From the NCBI GenBank assembly GCA_965223355.1, contig CBDCWE010000003.1, positions 1,116,001 through 1,180,000 on the forward strand: a stretch of 64,000 nt of DNA. The letters are read 5' to 3'. The notes under the pieces are model-generated. The model was not told where the DNA came from, ran no database searches, and worked only from the letters and a program-made list of their open reading frames with translations. The position numbers and the translations under genes were made by a program. This DNA comes from Tectiglobus sp965223355 (GTDB taxonomy: Bacteria; Pseudomonadota; Alphaproteobacteria; Rhizobiales; Hyphomicrobiaceae). Shown here in pieces: positions 45,323 to 53,782 of the stretch. Every line of letters begins with the position of its first letter. Positions within the stretch are counted from its first letter, which is position 1.

Positions 45323-46108
45323 ATGCGCATATCCGTCGTCCTACCCGCATTGAACGAAGCCGGCAATATCGGTCGTCTCGTGGTAGAAACTTATGGCGTG
45401 GTTTCGGCCGACGTGCTGCACGAGGTCATAGTTGTCGACGATGGTAGCGATGATGCCACACCGGACGAGATCAGGGCGTTAGTCTCAAACGGAAACTATC
45501 CAGGCTTGCGCTATCTGCGCCACGACCGGCGCAGTGGTCAAAGTGCGGCATTGCGAACCGGCGTTCTGGCGGCCACCGCATCGGTTATCGCTCAGATGGA
45601 CGGTGATGGTCAGAACGACCCGCGAGACATTGAAAGATTGCTCCAGCGCCTGGCACAACCGGGCCAAGCAGGCCCGGCGATGGTCGGCGGAGTGCGCACC
45701 CGGCGCCAAGCCGCAGGCTCGAAACGATGGGCCTCCGCAGCCGCCAACTGGATTCGTGATTGCGTGTTACGCGACAATTGCCCCGACACCGGCTGCGGCA
45801 TCAAGGTCTACTGGCGAGACGCGTTCCTCAAGATTCCGTTCTTCACCAGCGTCCACCGCTACCTACCGGCAATGTTCCTGACCTACGGCCACGAGGTCAC
45901 CTACGAACCGGTCAATGACCGCAAGCGCCGGGCCGGCAAATCCAAGTACTCCAATCTGGTTCGCGCGCTGGTTGGTCTCTATGATCTGTTCGGTGTCAGT
46001 TGGCTGCGACTGCGCTCGCGCAACCCGAACACGGTCGTTGCGCTGCAGACATCGGATGCGGCGACAATCGAGACCGAAAGTCCAGGCGACACTCGTGTTG
46101 AAAACTGA
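45323..46108 (+). CDS. GT2 family polyprenyl-phosphate sugar synthase (DPM1/ArnC-like)
   Basis: 261 residues: GT-A fold with VVLPALNEAGNIGRLV at the start, VIVVDDGSDDATPD, and the metal motif QMDGDGQNDP (DxD). RYLPAMFLTYGHEVTYEPVNDRKR and GKSKYSNLVRAL are typical of dolichol/polyprenyl-phosphate glycosyltransferases. There are no C-terminal TM segments. It transfers a sugar from a nucleotide donor to polyprenyl phosphate on the cytoplasmic face. It is followed by the LAB_N protein and faces the GT39 gene. Confidence 0.9.
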   Translation: MRISVVLPALNEAGNIGRLVVETYGVVSADVLHEVIVVDDGSDDATPDEIRALVSNGNYPGLRYLRHDRRSGQSAALRTGVLAATASVIAQMDGDGQNDPRDIERLLQRLAQPGQAGPAMVGGVRTRRQAAGSKRWASAAANWIRDCVLRDNCPDTGCGIKVYWRDAFLKIPFFTSVHRYLPAMFLTYGHEVTYEPVNDRKRRAGKSKYSNLVRALVGLYDLFGVSWLRLRSRNPNTVVALQTSDAATIETESPGDTRVEN

Positions 46109-46155
46109 TATCGCTGGCGCTTTCGCGGACAACGGAAGTGTGACCGGCAAACGGA

Positions 46156-46506
46156 ATGGAAACGCTGGCGGCAAAACTTGCCCTTTGGTGGGCCAATACA
46201 TCGACCACCGAGATCGTGTGGCTGGCGGTCGGCTTCACGGCACAACTGATGTTCTCGATGCGCTTTATCGTGCAGTGGATTGCCAGTGAACGGGCCAAGC
46301 AATCGATCGTGCCGGAGGTTTTTTGGTATTTCAGTTTCGCCGGCGGCCTGATGCTGTTTGCCTACGCACTCTACCGGGTCGATCCGGTGTTCATCCTCGG
46401 CCAGGGCACGGGCCTGATGATCTATGCCCGTAACATCCATTTCATCTGGCGCGAAAAGGCGAGGTTGCCGGACGATCAGCGCTCACCGAAAGCGGCTGCA
46501 GAGTGA
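46156..46506 (+). CDS. Lipid-A-disaccharide synthase N-terminal-like (LAB_N) membrane protein
   Basis: 116 residues with three TM helices. Contains WLAVGFTAQLMFSMRFIVQWIASERAKQSIVPEVFWYFS and GLMIYARNIHFIW, the LAB_N signature. Stand-alone LAB_N proteins commonly accompany GT2/GT39 lipid A glycosylation genes, and the role is thought to be donor flipping or scaffolding. It starts 48 bp after the GT2 stop, so an operon with it is likely. Confidence 0.88.
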   Translation: METLAAKLALWWANTSTTEIVWLAVGFTAQLMFSMRFIVQWIASERAKQSIVPEVFWYFSFAGGLMLFAYALYRVDPVFILGQGTGLMIYARNIHFIWREKARLPDDQRSPKAAAE

Positions 46507-46587
46507 CCACACCGTCGACCTCGAATTGCGTATGGTCCGTCCGACTAAGCCCAAACGATCCCGCGCCCCGTGGTCGGGTCGCCAGTG

Positions 46588-46798
46588 AGGCGGGTGTCGT
46601 GCCATGGGCCATGGACCACAAGCGGTGCCCAACGCAGCTGGCGGCAACAAGCGCCTGGCGCTCAGGGGTGGGTCCTGGCGACCCATCGGGTGCGTTGCGC
46701 CCAATGCCCGATGCACCGCATGCGCGGCACGCCCACCGCGCCTTGGCACAGACCAAATCTGAGCGTCTGAATACGCCATCTTAAGTGATTGAGACCAT
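46588..46798 (-). repeat. Repeat family R3, longest copy
   Basis: Matches 1440-1570 (cgctcaggggtgggt-ctgg, gggtgcgttgcgcccaatgc) and at its right end matches 22299-22363 and, inverted, 24832-24871. A short part (gttgcgcccattgcccgcgcc) recurs near 62220. It directly abuts MITE M1 at 46801. Possibly an IS-derived non-autonomous element. Confidence 0.65.
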
Positions 46799-46800
46799 TA

Positions 46801-46933
46801 GATCATCGTGCTTTAAGTTGGAACCGCTATTGCGGTTCCAACTTAAAGCACAAAGATGATCGCCACTTTAGAAGCGAGCAACTTTCTGCCTATATTCAGG
46901 ATCGTTCCGATTCCGAATAAAGGCAGGTTGCTC
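46801..46933 (+). repeat. MITE M1, full-length copy
   Basis: 133 bp, TA at 46799-46800 and 46934-46935. It has both hairpin arms and the linker gccactttagaagc. The right end provides the TAG stop of the dehydrogenase on the minus strand. Confidence 0.88.
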
Positions 46934-48099
46934 TAGAACGCGGCGCGCAGAACTTCCAGAACGTCCTCGGGCCCGGCAATGCGGCGCGGATTGGAGAACG
47001 TCCAGTCATCCAGCATGCAGTTCTGCGCCAGGCGCGGCAAATCCGTTTCGCTAACACCGACCTCTCGCAAGGTTCGCGGCATCCCCAGATCGCGGATGAA
47101 CCGATCGAGCAGCTCCGCGGCGGGTCGGTCTGGCTGGCCCAGGGCGGCCGAGACCTGGCGCTGGCGATCGCCATTGACAACGCCGTTGTAGTTCATCACG
47201 CACGGCAGCATGACGCAGGATGTGTGGCCGTGCGGGACGCCCGCCGAGCCGCCGAGAATGTGGCCGATGGCGTGGCTGGCCCCGAGCCGGGTCCCTGTCA
47301 CGATGCCGACCATCGACAGCCAGCAACCCATCAGGCAACGCAAGCGGGCGTCGAGGTCGTTGCCATTGGCTTTGACGCCTGACAGCCCGGCGCCGAGCGC
47401 TCGTAGCGCCTGCAATGACGTCCCATCGGTATATTCGTTGGCGTCGATCGAGCATAGCGTCTCGACCGCGTGATCAACCGCGCGTACACCGCTGGAGAAC
47501 CACAGCCAGTCCGGGGTGTGAACGGTAACGGCCGGGTCGAGGACGACGGTTTCCGGCACGATACCGGGATGTATAAAGCTCTGTTTCAGCTTGAGGCGGG
47601 TATCCGTGACGCCGGCGCGGGCATTGAACTCGCCAGCCGACAGCGTCGTCGGCACGGCGATTTGTCGAACCTTGGGTGCTGCAAACGCGGGGTTGCGCCT
47701 GACCCCGTTCTCGACCACGCTGCGAAACGGTTCGAGGCCGTCGACATCGGTGATGTCGTGCGCGAGGCAGATCGTAACCGCCTTGCCACCGTCGGTGACG
47801 GACCCGCCACCAATCGTCACCAACAGGTCGCAACCGGCATCGCGGGCGGCATTGGCACAGGCAACGACCGCATCGCGTGGCGAGTGCGCGGGCATGTGAT
47901 CGTGAACGCCGGCGTAGCGCGCGCCGAGCGCCGCGGCGACCTTGGCGATTTCATCGGTCTCGGTGTTGAGCGTCCGGCTGGCCAGAATGAAGACCCGTTC
48001 AGCGCCCAGACGGTCGGCTTCTTCGACCACCGCCGTGGCTGTCGGTTGACCGAAGATCACTCGGTTCATTCTGGTGAATACCATCGTTCCGGATTGCAT
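46933..48099 (-). CDS. Iron-containing alcohol dehydrogenase / maleylacetate reductase-like
   Basis: 388 residues of the Fe-ADH fold: the NAD(P) motif DLLVTIGGGSVTDGGKAV, then VPTTLSAGEFNARAGVTD, DHAVETLCSIDANEYTDG, and the metal-binding region GASHAIGHILGGSAGVPHGHTSCVMLP with His residues at ligand positions. Maleylacetate reductases share the TTxSAGE pattern; the exact substrate is not determinable. The start at 48099 has GGAGA upstream. The C-terminus ends RAAF, then a TAG inside a MITE, so its last residues may have been shortened or changed. Confidence 0.85.
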   Translation of the reverse strand: MQSGTMVFTRMNRVIFGQPTATAVVEEADRLGAERVFILASRTLNTETDEIAKVAAALGARYAGVHDHMPAHSPRDAVVACANAARDAGCDLLVTIGGGSVTDGGKAVTICLAHDITDVDGLEPFRSVVENGVRRNPAFAAPKVRQIAVPTTLSAGEFNARAGVTDTRLKLKQSFIHPGIVPETVVLDPAVTVHTPDWLWFSSGVRAVDHAVETLCSIDANEYTDGTSLQALRALGAGLSGVKANGNDLDARLRCLMGCWLSMVGIVTGTRLGASHAIGHILGGSAGVPHGHTSCVMLPCVMNYNGVVNGDRQRQVSAALGQPDRPAAELLDRFIRDLGMPRTLREVGVSETDLPRLAQNCMLDDWTFSNPRRIAGPEDVLEVLRAAF

Positions 48100-48186
48100 G
48101 GCGGTCTCCTGAATTTTGCAGGTGGCGGGCGCTCGACCGGGTGTTGAGGTCTCGGCATCCTCCGGGTCCGCGGGCCGCGAGCTTGT

Positions 48187-48786
48187 TTACTGCGCGATAA
48201 GCGGTATGCCGATCAACCATGCATGCCCGACGAACACCAGGAAGGCATAAAGCCCCAAACCGATTGCAACCGCCGCCGCGTCGCCGCCAAGACCGCCGCT
48301 GCGCGCGCCGAGCGGGCCCCGCACCGATATCCCGGCCGCCGCACGCCGTTTGACGGAGATGCGATCGATCACCGCGAAGGCGAGAAAACTGCCGAACAGG
48401 ATCACCGATGCCAATTCACCATTGGTTATCAGATGCGCCAAGGCCCAAACCTTGATCGCCGCCAGCATCGGGTGGCCAACGCCATCGCGAATGCGGCTCG
48501 GCACATAGGCCGCCGCCAGCAAAATGAGTGCCACGATCATCAACGCAAAGGCGATGTGACGGGTCCAGGTCGGCGGTGTCCACAGCGCCGGATTGGCGGA
48601 ACCGTCAAACTGCAGTTCGCCGAAGCCGATCACGATCAAGACCAGCCCGACGGCTGAGACCAGCGAGAACAGTCCTAGATAGAGGCCGGCACCGGTGCGC
48701 CCGATGATCCTGGCGCGCAACGCGCCGAGCATCGGCAGCGTGTGAACCGCGAAGAATAAAATAAGCCCGATGATGAATGTGCCCAT
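48187..48786 (-). CDS. NnrU family membrane protein
   Basis: 199 residues with about five TM helices. Features are FFAVHTLPMLGALRARIIGRTG at the start, TRHIAFALMIVALILLAAAYVPSRIRDGVGHPML and KVWALAHLITNGELASVILFGSF, all typical of NnrU. NnrU proteins occur with denitrification or beta-carotene-isomerase-like functions; no nir or nor gene is visible here, so its role is open. ATG with GGGGAAC upstream. Confidence 0.88.
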   Translation of the reverse strand: MGTFIIGLILFFAVHTLPMLGALRARIIGRTGAGLYLGLFSLVSAVGLVLIVIGFGELQFDGSANPALWTPPTWTRHIAFALMIVALILLAAAYVPSRIRDGVGHPMLAAIKVWALAHLITNGELASVILFGSFLAFAVIDRISVKRRAAAGISVRGPLGARSGGLGGDAAAVAIGLGLYAFLVFVGHAWLIGIPLIAQ

Positions 48787-49150
48787 TTGCGTTCCCCGTT
48801 TACCACCTGTTCACCAAATCCGGTCACTACGGCTGACGGTCGCCTGAACCGGTCATAGTCCTGGTTATCCGAAAAAGTTGCCCGTGGCCTACACCGTCGT
48901 TGGTAAGTGTGCGATATATCGTTGGCCTCTGCCATATCTTTGACAGAGATTCCGACGACAGTGCATTGAATTGGCTGTAAAGTTAAGCGGCGCGCGATTG
49001 CGGGACACGATCGCTGCGCTGGCTTTGTAGTCACAGGGTACAGGCAGGCCTTGAACCCGTACGGGTGGGGCAGTCAAAATGCGCCACCGACGTCATGGTT
49101 CAATGGTTCGTTGACTGCCCGACGTGTTGCGTGATTGGGGGCTTTGAGCG
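48787..49150. other. Intergenic region with a long inverted repeat
   Basis: No gene in about 360 bases between divergent units. GGGCAGTCAA (49068-49077) and TTGACTGCCC (49111-49120) are a perfect 10-bp inverted repeat with a 33-nt spacer just before the 49151 gene. It could be a paired operator or an RNA stem. Confidence 0.45.
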
Positions 49151-50665
49151 ATGAGTGGAAACGGCAAGCGCAGTCTGCCGCCAAACACGATGGCGACGGC
49201 CGCATTGGTTCCAGTATCATCGAACGGCACAACGGCTGGCCGAAGCACTCCCAGCGAAGACCTGATCGATCAATTGGTTGGCGGACTGACGCGCACCGAC
49301 GGCTCACCCGAGGTACAGTCCGACGATGCTGGCGGCACCGGCGATACAAGCTTTCATGACCGGGTTTACAGTATTGACGACGAAGAGATCGATGAACCGC
49401 CGGTACCGATCCCGTCGACCTGGCATGACGACGGTCAAAAGAGTGAACCAAGCTGGTGGGTCGAGCAGCTCAAAGCCAGCGCCTACGGCTTTGTGGTCGG
49501 ACTGTTTGTCGTCATACCGGCGGTGATGCTGTTGACCGGACAGGCCGAACGGCTGCCATCCATCGCCGATGTCGGTCGCTATGTGAACGCAACCACGGCG
49601 CGCCTGGGGCTGGGCGATTTGTTCGTCCGGGCACCGTCCGATCGGCGGTCGCCATCAACGGCGCCGGCACCATCAACAACAACATCGGCGCCGGTTGACA
49701 CGCGTACGGCGGCAGATGGTTCGAAGTCGTCTGTTGACACGCGCACGGCGGCAGATGGTTCGAAGTCGTCTGTTGACACGCGCACGGCGGCAGACGGTTC
49801 GAACTCGTCCGTTGCGCGTGGGTCCGCGAGTAAACCTGCGCAGGAGCGCTGGTCATCGCTCGAGCAACCTGCAACTCCGCGCACAGCGCGGCTTGCAGCA
49901 GCGCTGCCTGCAACGACGGCTACGTCGACGCCGCCAACGGTGCCGGACACCGCGCCCGCGTCTGCTGGTCCCGTCGCCCAAATCACGACGTTGCAACCAA
50001 TGCCGGAACCTGACGCATCCTTGCCCCCGTCCGTGACGGTCCTCAGGCCGAGGCGCACGGCCGAGAGCACTGGCCCCGTTTCGCGAACCGTGAGCGCGCC
50101 GGTGCATTCCCAGAGCCAAGCCGCACCGGCCGGGACTGCACCGCTGGCGCGGCCGGAAACAGAGATTGCGGCTGTGACACCGGCACCGGCACAAGCCGCC
50201 GACGGCGCGGCTACACCGGCGCCGGCGCAAGCCAACGGCGGCGCCATCCAGTCGACCGCTCCATCAACAGACCAACAGCCGGCGAAAACAGTTGCACCCG
50301 AGACGACAACCGCCGAACCAACGCCCACCGGAACCGTCGCCAATGACGCCCCTGCACGGGCTGCGGCGGCGGCCGACAGCGCCCGGCAATCACCGCCAAA
50401 GAAGCCGAAAAACTCGCTTGACCTCGCCCGCAAGACGATCCGGGGCGGTGATATCGAAGGTGCGCGCATTATGCTGGCAAAGCTCGCCAGTCGCGGCAAC
50501 AGCGAGGCGATTTTTGCCTTGGCGGAGACTTATGATCCGAACGTGTTGGCTGCCTGGGGTACGCATGGTCAAGAGTCCAATCCGGAACGGGCTCGGATGT
50601 TCTATTCGATGGCGCTCGCCCAGGGCGTTGAACGCGCGAAGGTCCGCATCAAGGCATTGGAATGA
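49151..50665 (+). CDS. Pro/Ala/Thr-rich single-TM protein with C-terminal Sel1-like domain
   Basis: 504 residues: a cytoplasmic part of about 110, one TM helix (YGFVVGLFVVIPAVMLLTG, about 117-136), a long disordered Pro/Ala/Thr stretch (about 175-420) and a Sel1/TPR-like end (LDLARKTIRGGDIEGARIML, NPERARMFYSMALAQG). Three nearly identical 13-residue units VDTRTAADGSKSS lie at about 181-219. This looks like a cell-envelope protein spanning the periplasm, as in polar or division proteins with Sel1 repeats; no defined function. Confidence 0.75.
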   Translation: MSGNGKRSLPPNTMATAALVPVSSNGTTAGRSTPSEDLIDQLVGGLTRTDGSPEVQSDDAGGTGDTSFHDRVYSIDDEEIDEPPVPIPSTWHDDGQKSEPSWWVEQLKASAYGFVVGLFVVIPAVMLLTGQAERLPSIADVGRYVNATTARLGLGDLFVRAPSDRRSPSTAPAPSTTTSAPVDTRTAADGSKSSVDTRTAADGSKSSVDTRTAADGSNSSVARGSASKPAQERWSSLEQPATPRTARLAAALPATTATSTPPTVPDTAPASAGPVAQITTLQPMPEPDASLPPSVTVLRPRRTAESTGPVSRTVSAPVHSQSQAAPAGTAPLARPETEIAAVTPAPAQAADGAATPAPAQANGGAIQSTAPSTDQQPAKTVAPETTTAEPTPTGTVANDAPARAAAAADSARQSPPKKPKNSLDLARKTIRGGDIEGARIMLAKLASRGNSEAIFALAETYDPNVLAAWGTHGQESNPERARMFYSMALAQGVERAKVRIKALE

Positions 50666-50971
50666 CGCCGTCGAGGAATGACGCCGTCGAGGGCTGCGTG
50701 ACAACCGAACATGATCACCACAAGCCCCTTGATCAAAACGGCTACTCTGGAAAATGTCCCTGAGCCGCCGCGGCCGTGTTACCAAACTTGCTGCGTTGAG
50801 ACGCGCGATATCACCTGCAATCGCGCCAACGTCAGGCTTTGCGGCCGGTCTGAAAACAAACGTTCGTTGGAGCGCAAATCGAAGTCCCCCTCTCCGATAT
50901 GCGCTCCAACGCTGCCCGCCCGTCAGCGGCAAAAGCTTCCCTAAACGTCCGCGCCGATAGCCGTGACGATA

Positions 50972-51101
50972 GAGCAACCTGCCTTTATTCGGAATCGGAA
51001 CGATCCCGAATAAAGGCAGAAAGTTGCTCGCCTTTTAAGTGGCGATCATCGTGCTTTAAGTTGGAACCGCAATAGCGGTTCCAACTTAAAGCACGATGAT
51101 C
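50972..51101 (-). repeat. MITE M1, full-length copy
   Basis: 130 bp flanked by TA (50970-50971 and 51102-51103). Arm B comes first, then linker, then a perfect arm A stem. It lies in the gap between the Sel1 protein and the convergent MORN gene. The rest of 50666-51212 shows nothing recognisable. Confidence 0.88.
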
Positions 51102-51212
51102 TAGCCATCGCCATGTGCCCGGTGCCGCCTCCACCCGCGACGCCGTCGCCCTTCCTTGGCAATGCCGCGGATGACGCCGCCGACAATGGCTCTCGCAACA
51201 ACGCCACCAAAT

Positions 51213-51986
51213 TCATTTGACTTTCTCGCCGCTTTTCCAGGTCTCAATCACCGCCTCTTTGGCGCCGTTCGCGACGATCATCATCTGGCCTTCGGCTTTG
51301 CCGTCGACAAAGCGACCTTGATAGGCATCACCACTTTCGGTGACGTAGGTGCCGTGCCCGTGAGGTTTGCCATCTTTGAACTGGCCGTGATAGCGTCCGC
51401 CAGTTGCATCTTCCAATGTCCCGCTGCCGGATGGAACATCCTGGTCGAACTCGCCAATGTAGACGCCGGCAGAGCTCATCAGCAGTCCCAACCCCTGGCG
51501 AATTCCGTTTGCAAATGCGCCAACATATTCCTCGTCGCCAATCTTTTGATAGCCGGAACCGTGGGGTTTGCCACTTCTAATTCCGCCCTCATAGATATTG
51601 CCCTCGGAATCCTGGAACAGACCGCCGCCATCAATGTCACCGTTTTTGAATGTACCGATCAGTGTATTGTTTCCGCCTTCGACGATCAAATTGAGTTTGC
51701 CCGGGCCATCGAGTTTTCCAGCACGCATCATACCTTCATAGGAGCCAGCCGGCTTTCCGCCCTTGGTCCAGGTCAATATTCCCCGTCCGTCGGCCTTACC
51801 CGTTTTGCATCCACCGGACCATGTCACGGTCTCACTGGCGGTCAACTTTTCGTCCGACCAAACAGAACAGTCCGCTCCGCTCACCTTGAGCCAACTGTCA
51901 GCCGCAACGGCCTGCCCGCCTGACACTCCGAGGGATAAGGCGAATACAAATGAATAGCTCAATCCAAGCAATTGATGGAAATTCAT
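51213..51986 (-). CDS. Secreted MORN-repeat protein
   Basis: 257 residues. Signal peptide (SYSFVFALSLGVSGGQAVA) followed by about seven MORN-type units of the form Y-x-G-x-F/I-x-x-G-x-x-x-G-x-G-x, e.g. YEGGIRSGKPHGSGY, YVGAFANGIRQGLGL, YIGEFDQDVPSGSGT, YHGQFKDGKPHGHGT and YQGRFVDGKAEGQMM. Periplasmic or surface, role unknown. GGAGAGA precedes the ATG. Transcribed alone. Confidence 0.85.
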   Translation of the reverse strand: MNFHQLLGLSYSFVFALSLGVSGGQAVAADSWLKVSGADCSVWSDEKLTASETVTWSGGCKTGKADGRGILTWTKGGKPAGSYEGMMRAGKLDGPGKLNLIVEGGNNTLIGTFKNGDIDGGGLFQDSEGNIYEGGIRSGKPHGSGYQKIGDEEYVGAFANGIRQGLGLLMSSAGVYIGEFDQDVPSGSGTLEDATGGRYHGQFKDGKPHGHGTYVTESGDAYQGRFVDGKAEGQMMIVANGAKEAVIETWKSGEKVK

Positions 51987-52274
51987 TATCTCTCTCCAAC
52001 GGCTTACCCGTTTAGCGACAGACGATTGATGAGCCTATTGTGAACTGCGTCGCGCGTGCCGGCGGGTATCGCGGGGGTAGTCTCTAGGTAGTCAGGCGTA
52101 ACAGGCGCGCCGCAAATGTCCGGCCATGCGACCGGCTAACGTCCCGGCAGTTTCGAGACACCGGCTTTTCGATGCGCCGGTCGAACGGACGGATGTCGGC
52201 GAGCGGACCCTGACGGAGGTCGGTCGATCATCTGCACGCGACCGTCGCAGGTATCTGAAATCGCTTTCAAAAGC

Positions 52275-52660
52275 ATGTCCCAGAGGCCGGGCATCGCGAC
52301 CAGCAACTTTCACAACATCGCAAATCTCGACAGCGATGACCTTTCTGGGCGAGCAGCGATTGCTGTTGGTTGCCAAGGCCGAGCCGAATGTCAAAGGGAG
52401 CCCGCATTCGCATCCGCAAGCGCACGGGGGTATGCTGGCGGCAGGCAGCGGCACGTGCATTCAGGATGGTGAGCGGGTCGCCGTCAGCAAAGGGTGATTT
52501 CCGGCATCCGCCGGGGACCGTTGCGGATACCTTTGATGCCGGGCCGGACGGCGCAACGGTGTTCGATATGTTTGCTGTGCCGCGCACACAATACCGCAAG
52601 TCCGACACCGGCTACGGGATGCGAGCGCGCAAATTGCCGGCGGCGTCCAGGTTTGATTTG
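52275..52660 (+). pseudogene. Cupin-domain gene broken by two frameshifts
   Basis: Cupin-like sequence continues across all three plus frames: FHNIANLDSDDLSG (from 52275), then EQRLLLVAKAEPNVKGSPHSHPQAHGGMLAAGSG with the metal motif HSHPQAH, and from about 52494 GDFRHPPGTVADTFDAGPDGATVFDMFAVPR. Together they rebuild a single-domain cupin of about 115 residues (HxH, PPG, FD-AGP). No intact start-to-stop frame exists. Probably decayed. Confidence 0.55.
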
Positions 52661-52713
52661 CCAGAGCCGATTTGGTGATGGTTAGATGGGGACCTGATTG
52701 CAAGGAGACCGGT

Positions 52714-53550
52714 ATGTCGCGCGTTTTGCACTGCATTGGACGGATTGGTTTTCTCGTTTTTGCGTTATGGTTTGATACCGGCTCTGCACGCGCCCAAACC
52801 GCGGCGCCGGACAAGTGCCTGGCATTTGCCGAGGCACCGGGCCCGGCTCTTGTCCATCGCGCGCGTGTACGCGCGATGGCGCTCAAACCGTTCGCGGTGA
52901 ACCTGCGCTATCTCGGTCATTCAACGTTCCTGATCACCAGCCCCAAGGGCGTGACGATGGCGACGGACTACAACGACTACATTGACGTGACCCCGGCGCC
53001 GACGATCGCAACGATGAACATCGCACATCACACCCATCACAGCCTCAACCCCGACCCGAACATAAAACACGTTCTGAAAGGTTGGAATCCGACACCGGAC
53101 AAAGCGCAGATCCATGACTTGACGGTCAAGGACGTGCGGGTTCGCAACATTCCAACCAACCTGCGCTCGTTTGGCGATGAGAGTGGGTTTATGAAGTACG
53201 GCAACTCGATCTTCGTGTTTGAGGTCAGCGGCCTGTGCATTGCCCATCTCGGCCATCTGCATCACACGCTGACAGTGCAGCAGCTCGGCCAGATTGGTCA
53301 GATGGACATCGTGCTCGTGCCCGTCGACGGCAGCTACACGCTTGACCTGGCCGGCACCATGGACGTGCTGAAAGCGCTTAAGGCGCCGCTGGTCGTGCCA
53401 ATGCACTACTTTTCCGAATACACGCTGACCCGGTTTCTTGCCGAGGCCCAGAAGTCGTTCGTGGTCAGGCGGCTGTCGTCGCCTGAAATAACGGTAGCGC
53501 GCGATCGGATGCCGGCCAAAACCGAAGTGTGGGTGTTGCCGCCGGAATAA
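52714..53550 (+). CDS. Secreted MBL-fold hydrolase-like protein with altered metal motifs
   Basis: 278 residues. Signal peptide (LHCIGRIGFLVFALWFDTGSARAQ), then an UlaG-like metallo-beta-lactamase fold: NLRYLGHSTFLITSPKGVTMATDYN, the first metal motif region as NIAHHTHHSLNPD, GLCIAHLGHLHHTLT, LVPVDGSYTLDL and PMHYFSEY. In canonical members these read HxHxDH and HLGDLGH; here the Asp of both is missing (His replaces the GD Asp). It may bind metal differently or lack hydrolase activity. AAGGAGACC precedes the ATG. It lies 230 bp upstream of the radical SAM gene on the same strand. Confidence 0.8.
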   Translation: MSRVLHCIGRIGFLVFALWFDTGSARAQTAAPDKCLAFAEAPGPALVHRARVRAMALKPFAVNLRYLGHSTFLITSPKGVTMATDYNDYIDVTPAPTIATMNIAHHTHHSLNPDPNIKHVLKGWNPTPDKAQIHDLTVKDVRVRNIPTNLRSFGDESGFMKYGNSIFVFEVSGLCIAHLGHLHHTLTVQQLGQIGQMDIVLVPVDGSYTLDLAGTMDVLKALKAPLVVPMHYFSEYTLTRFLAEAQKSFVVRRLSSPEITVARDRMPAKTEVWVLPPE

Positions 53551-53584
53551 CCGGCTGGCTGCTACAATATCCCAGCGCCGTTTG

Positions 53585-53606
53585 CACCTAGGTATCTACC
53601 TAGGTG
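53585..53606. promoter_or_regulatory. Perfect dyad upstream of the radical SAM operon
   Basis: CACCTAGGT - 4 nt - ACCTAGGTG is a perfect 9-bp inverted repeat. It contains two CCTAGG cores, rare in GC-rich DNA. Either an operator for the downstream operon or the end of the MBL transcript (no T tract, so operator is favoured). Confidence 0.5.
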
Positions 53607-53630
53607 ACCTGGATTGGCCGCCGATGATAA

Positions 53631-53642
53631 TCTGTATACAGA
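53631..53642. promoter_or_regulatory. Short palindrome TCTGTATACAGA
   Basis: A perfect 12-bp palindrome inside the same promoter interval, 25 bases after the CCTAGG dyad. Could be a regulator half-site pair or part of a promoter. Confidence 0.4.
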
Positions 53643-53686
53643 ATTTACGGTTCTGGCGGCCGGTTCAAGCATCTCTGGATCCCCGC

Positions 53687-53716
53687 TAACGCCGTGCGGG
53701 CACCTAGCCGGCGTTA
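53687..53716. promoter_or_regulatory. Inverted repeat TAACGCCG / CGGCGTTA
   Basis: Perfect 8-bp arms with a 14-nt spacer, about 70 bases upstream of the radical SAM start, in a position suited to a leader RNA hairpin or operator. Confidence 0.45.
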
Positions 53717-53782
53717 ATCGGCCGCCAGTCACGCGGGTTATCGAAGCGCAAGTCACGTTTCGAAAGTGATCGGAGGCTTGCA

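Noticed and set aside
49579..50499. Minus-strand 306-residue Val/Gly-rich frame
   Set aside because: Mirror image of the low-complexity Pro/Ala-rich region of the plus-strand gene.
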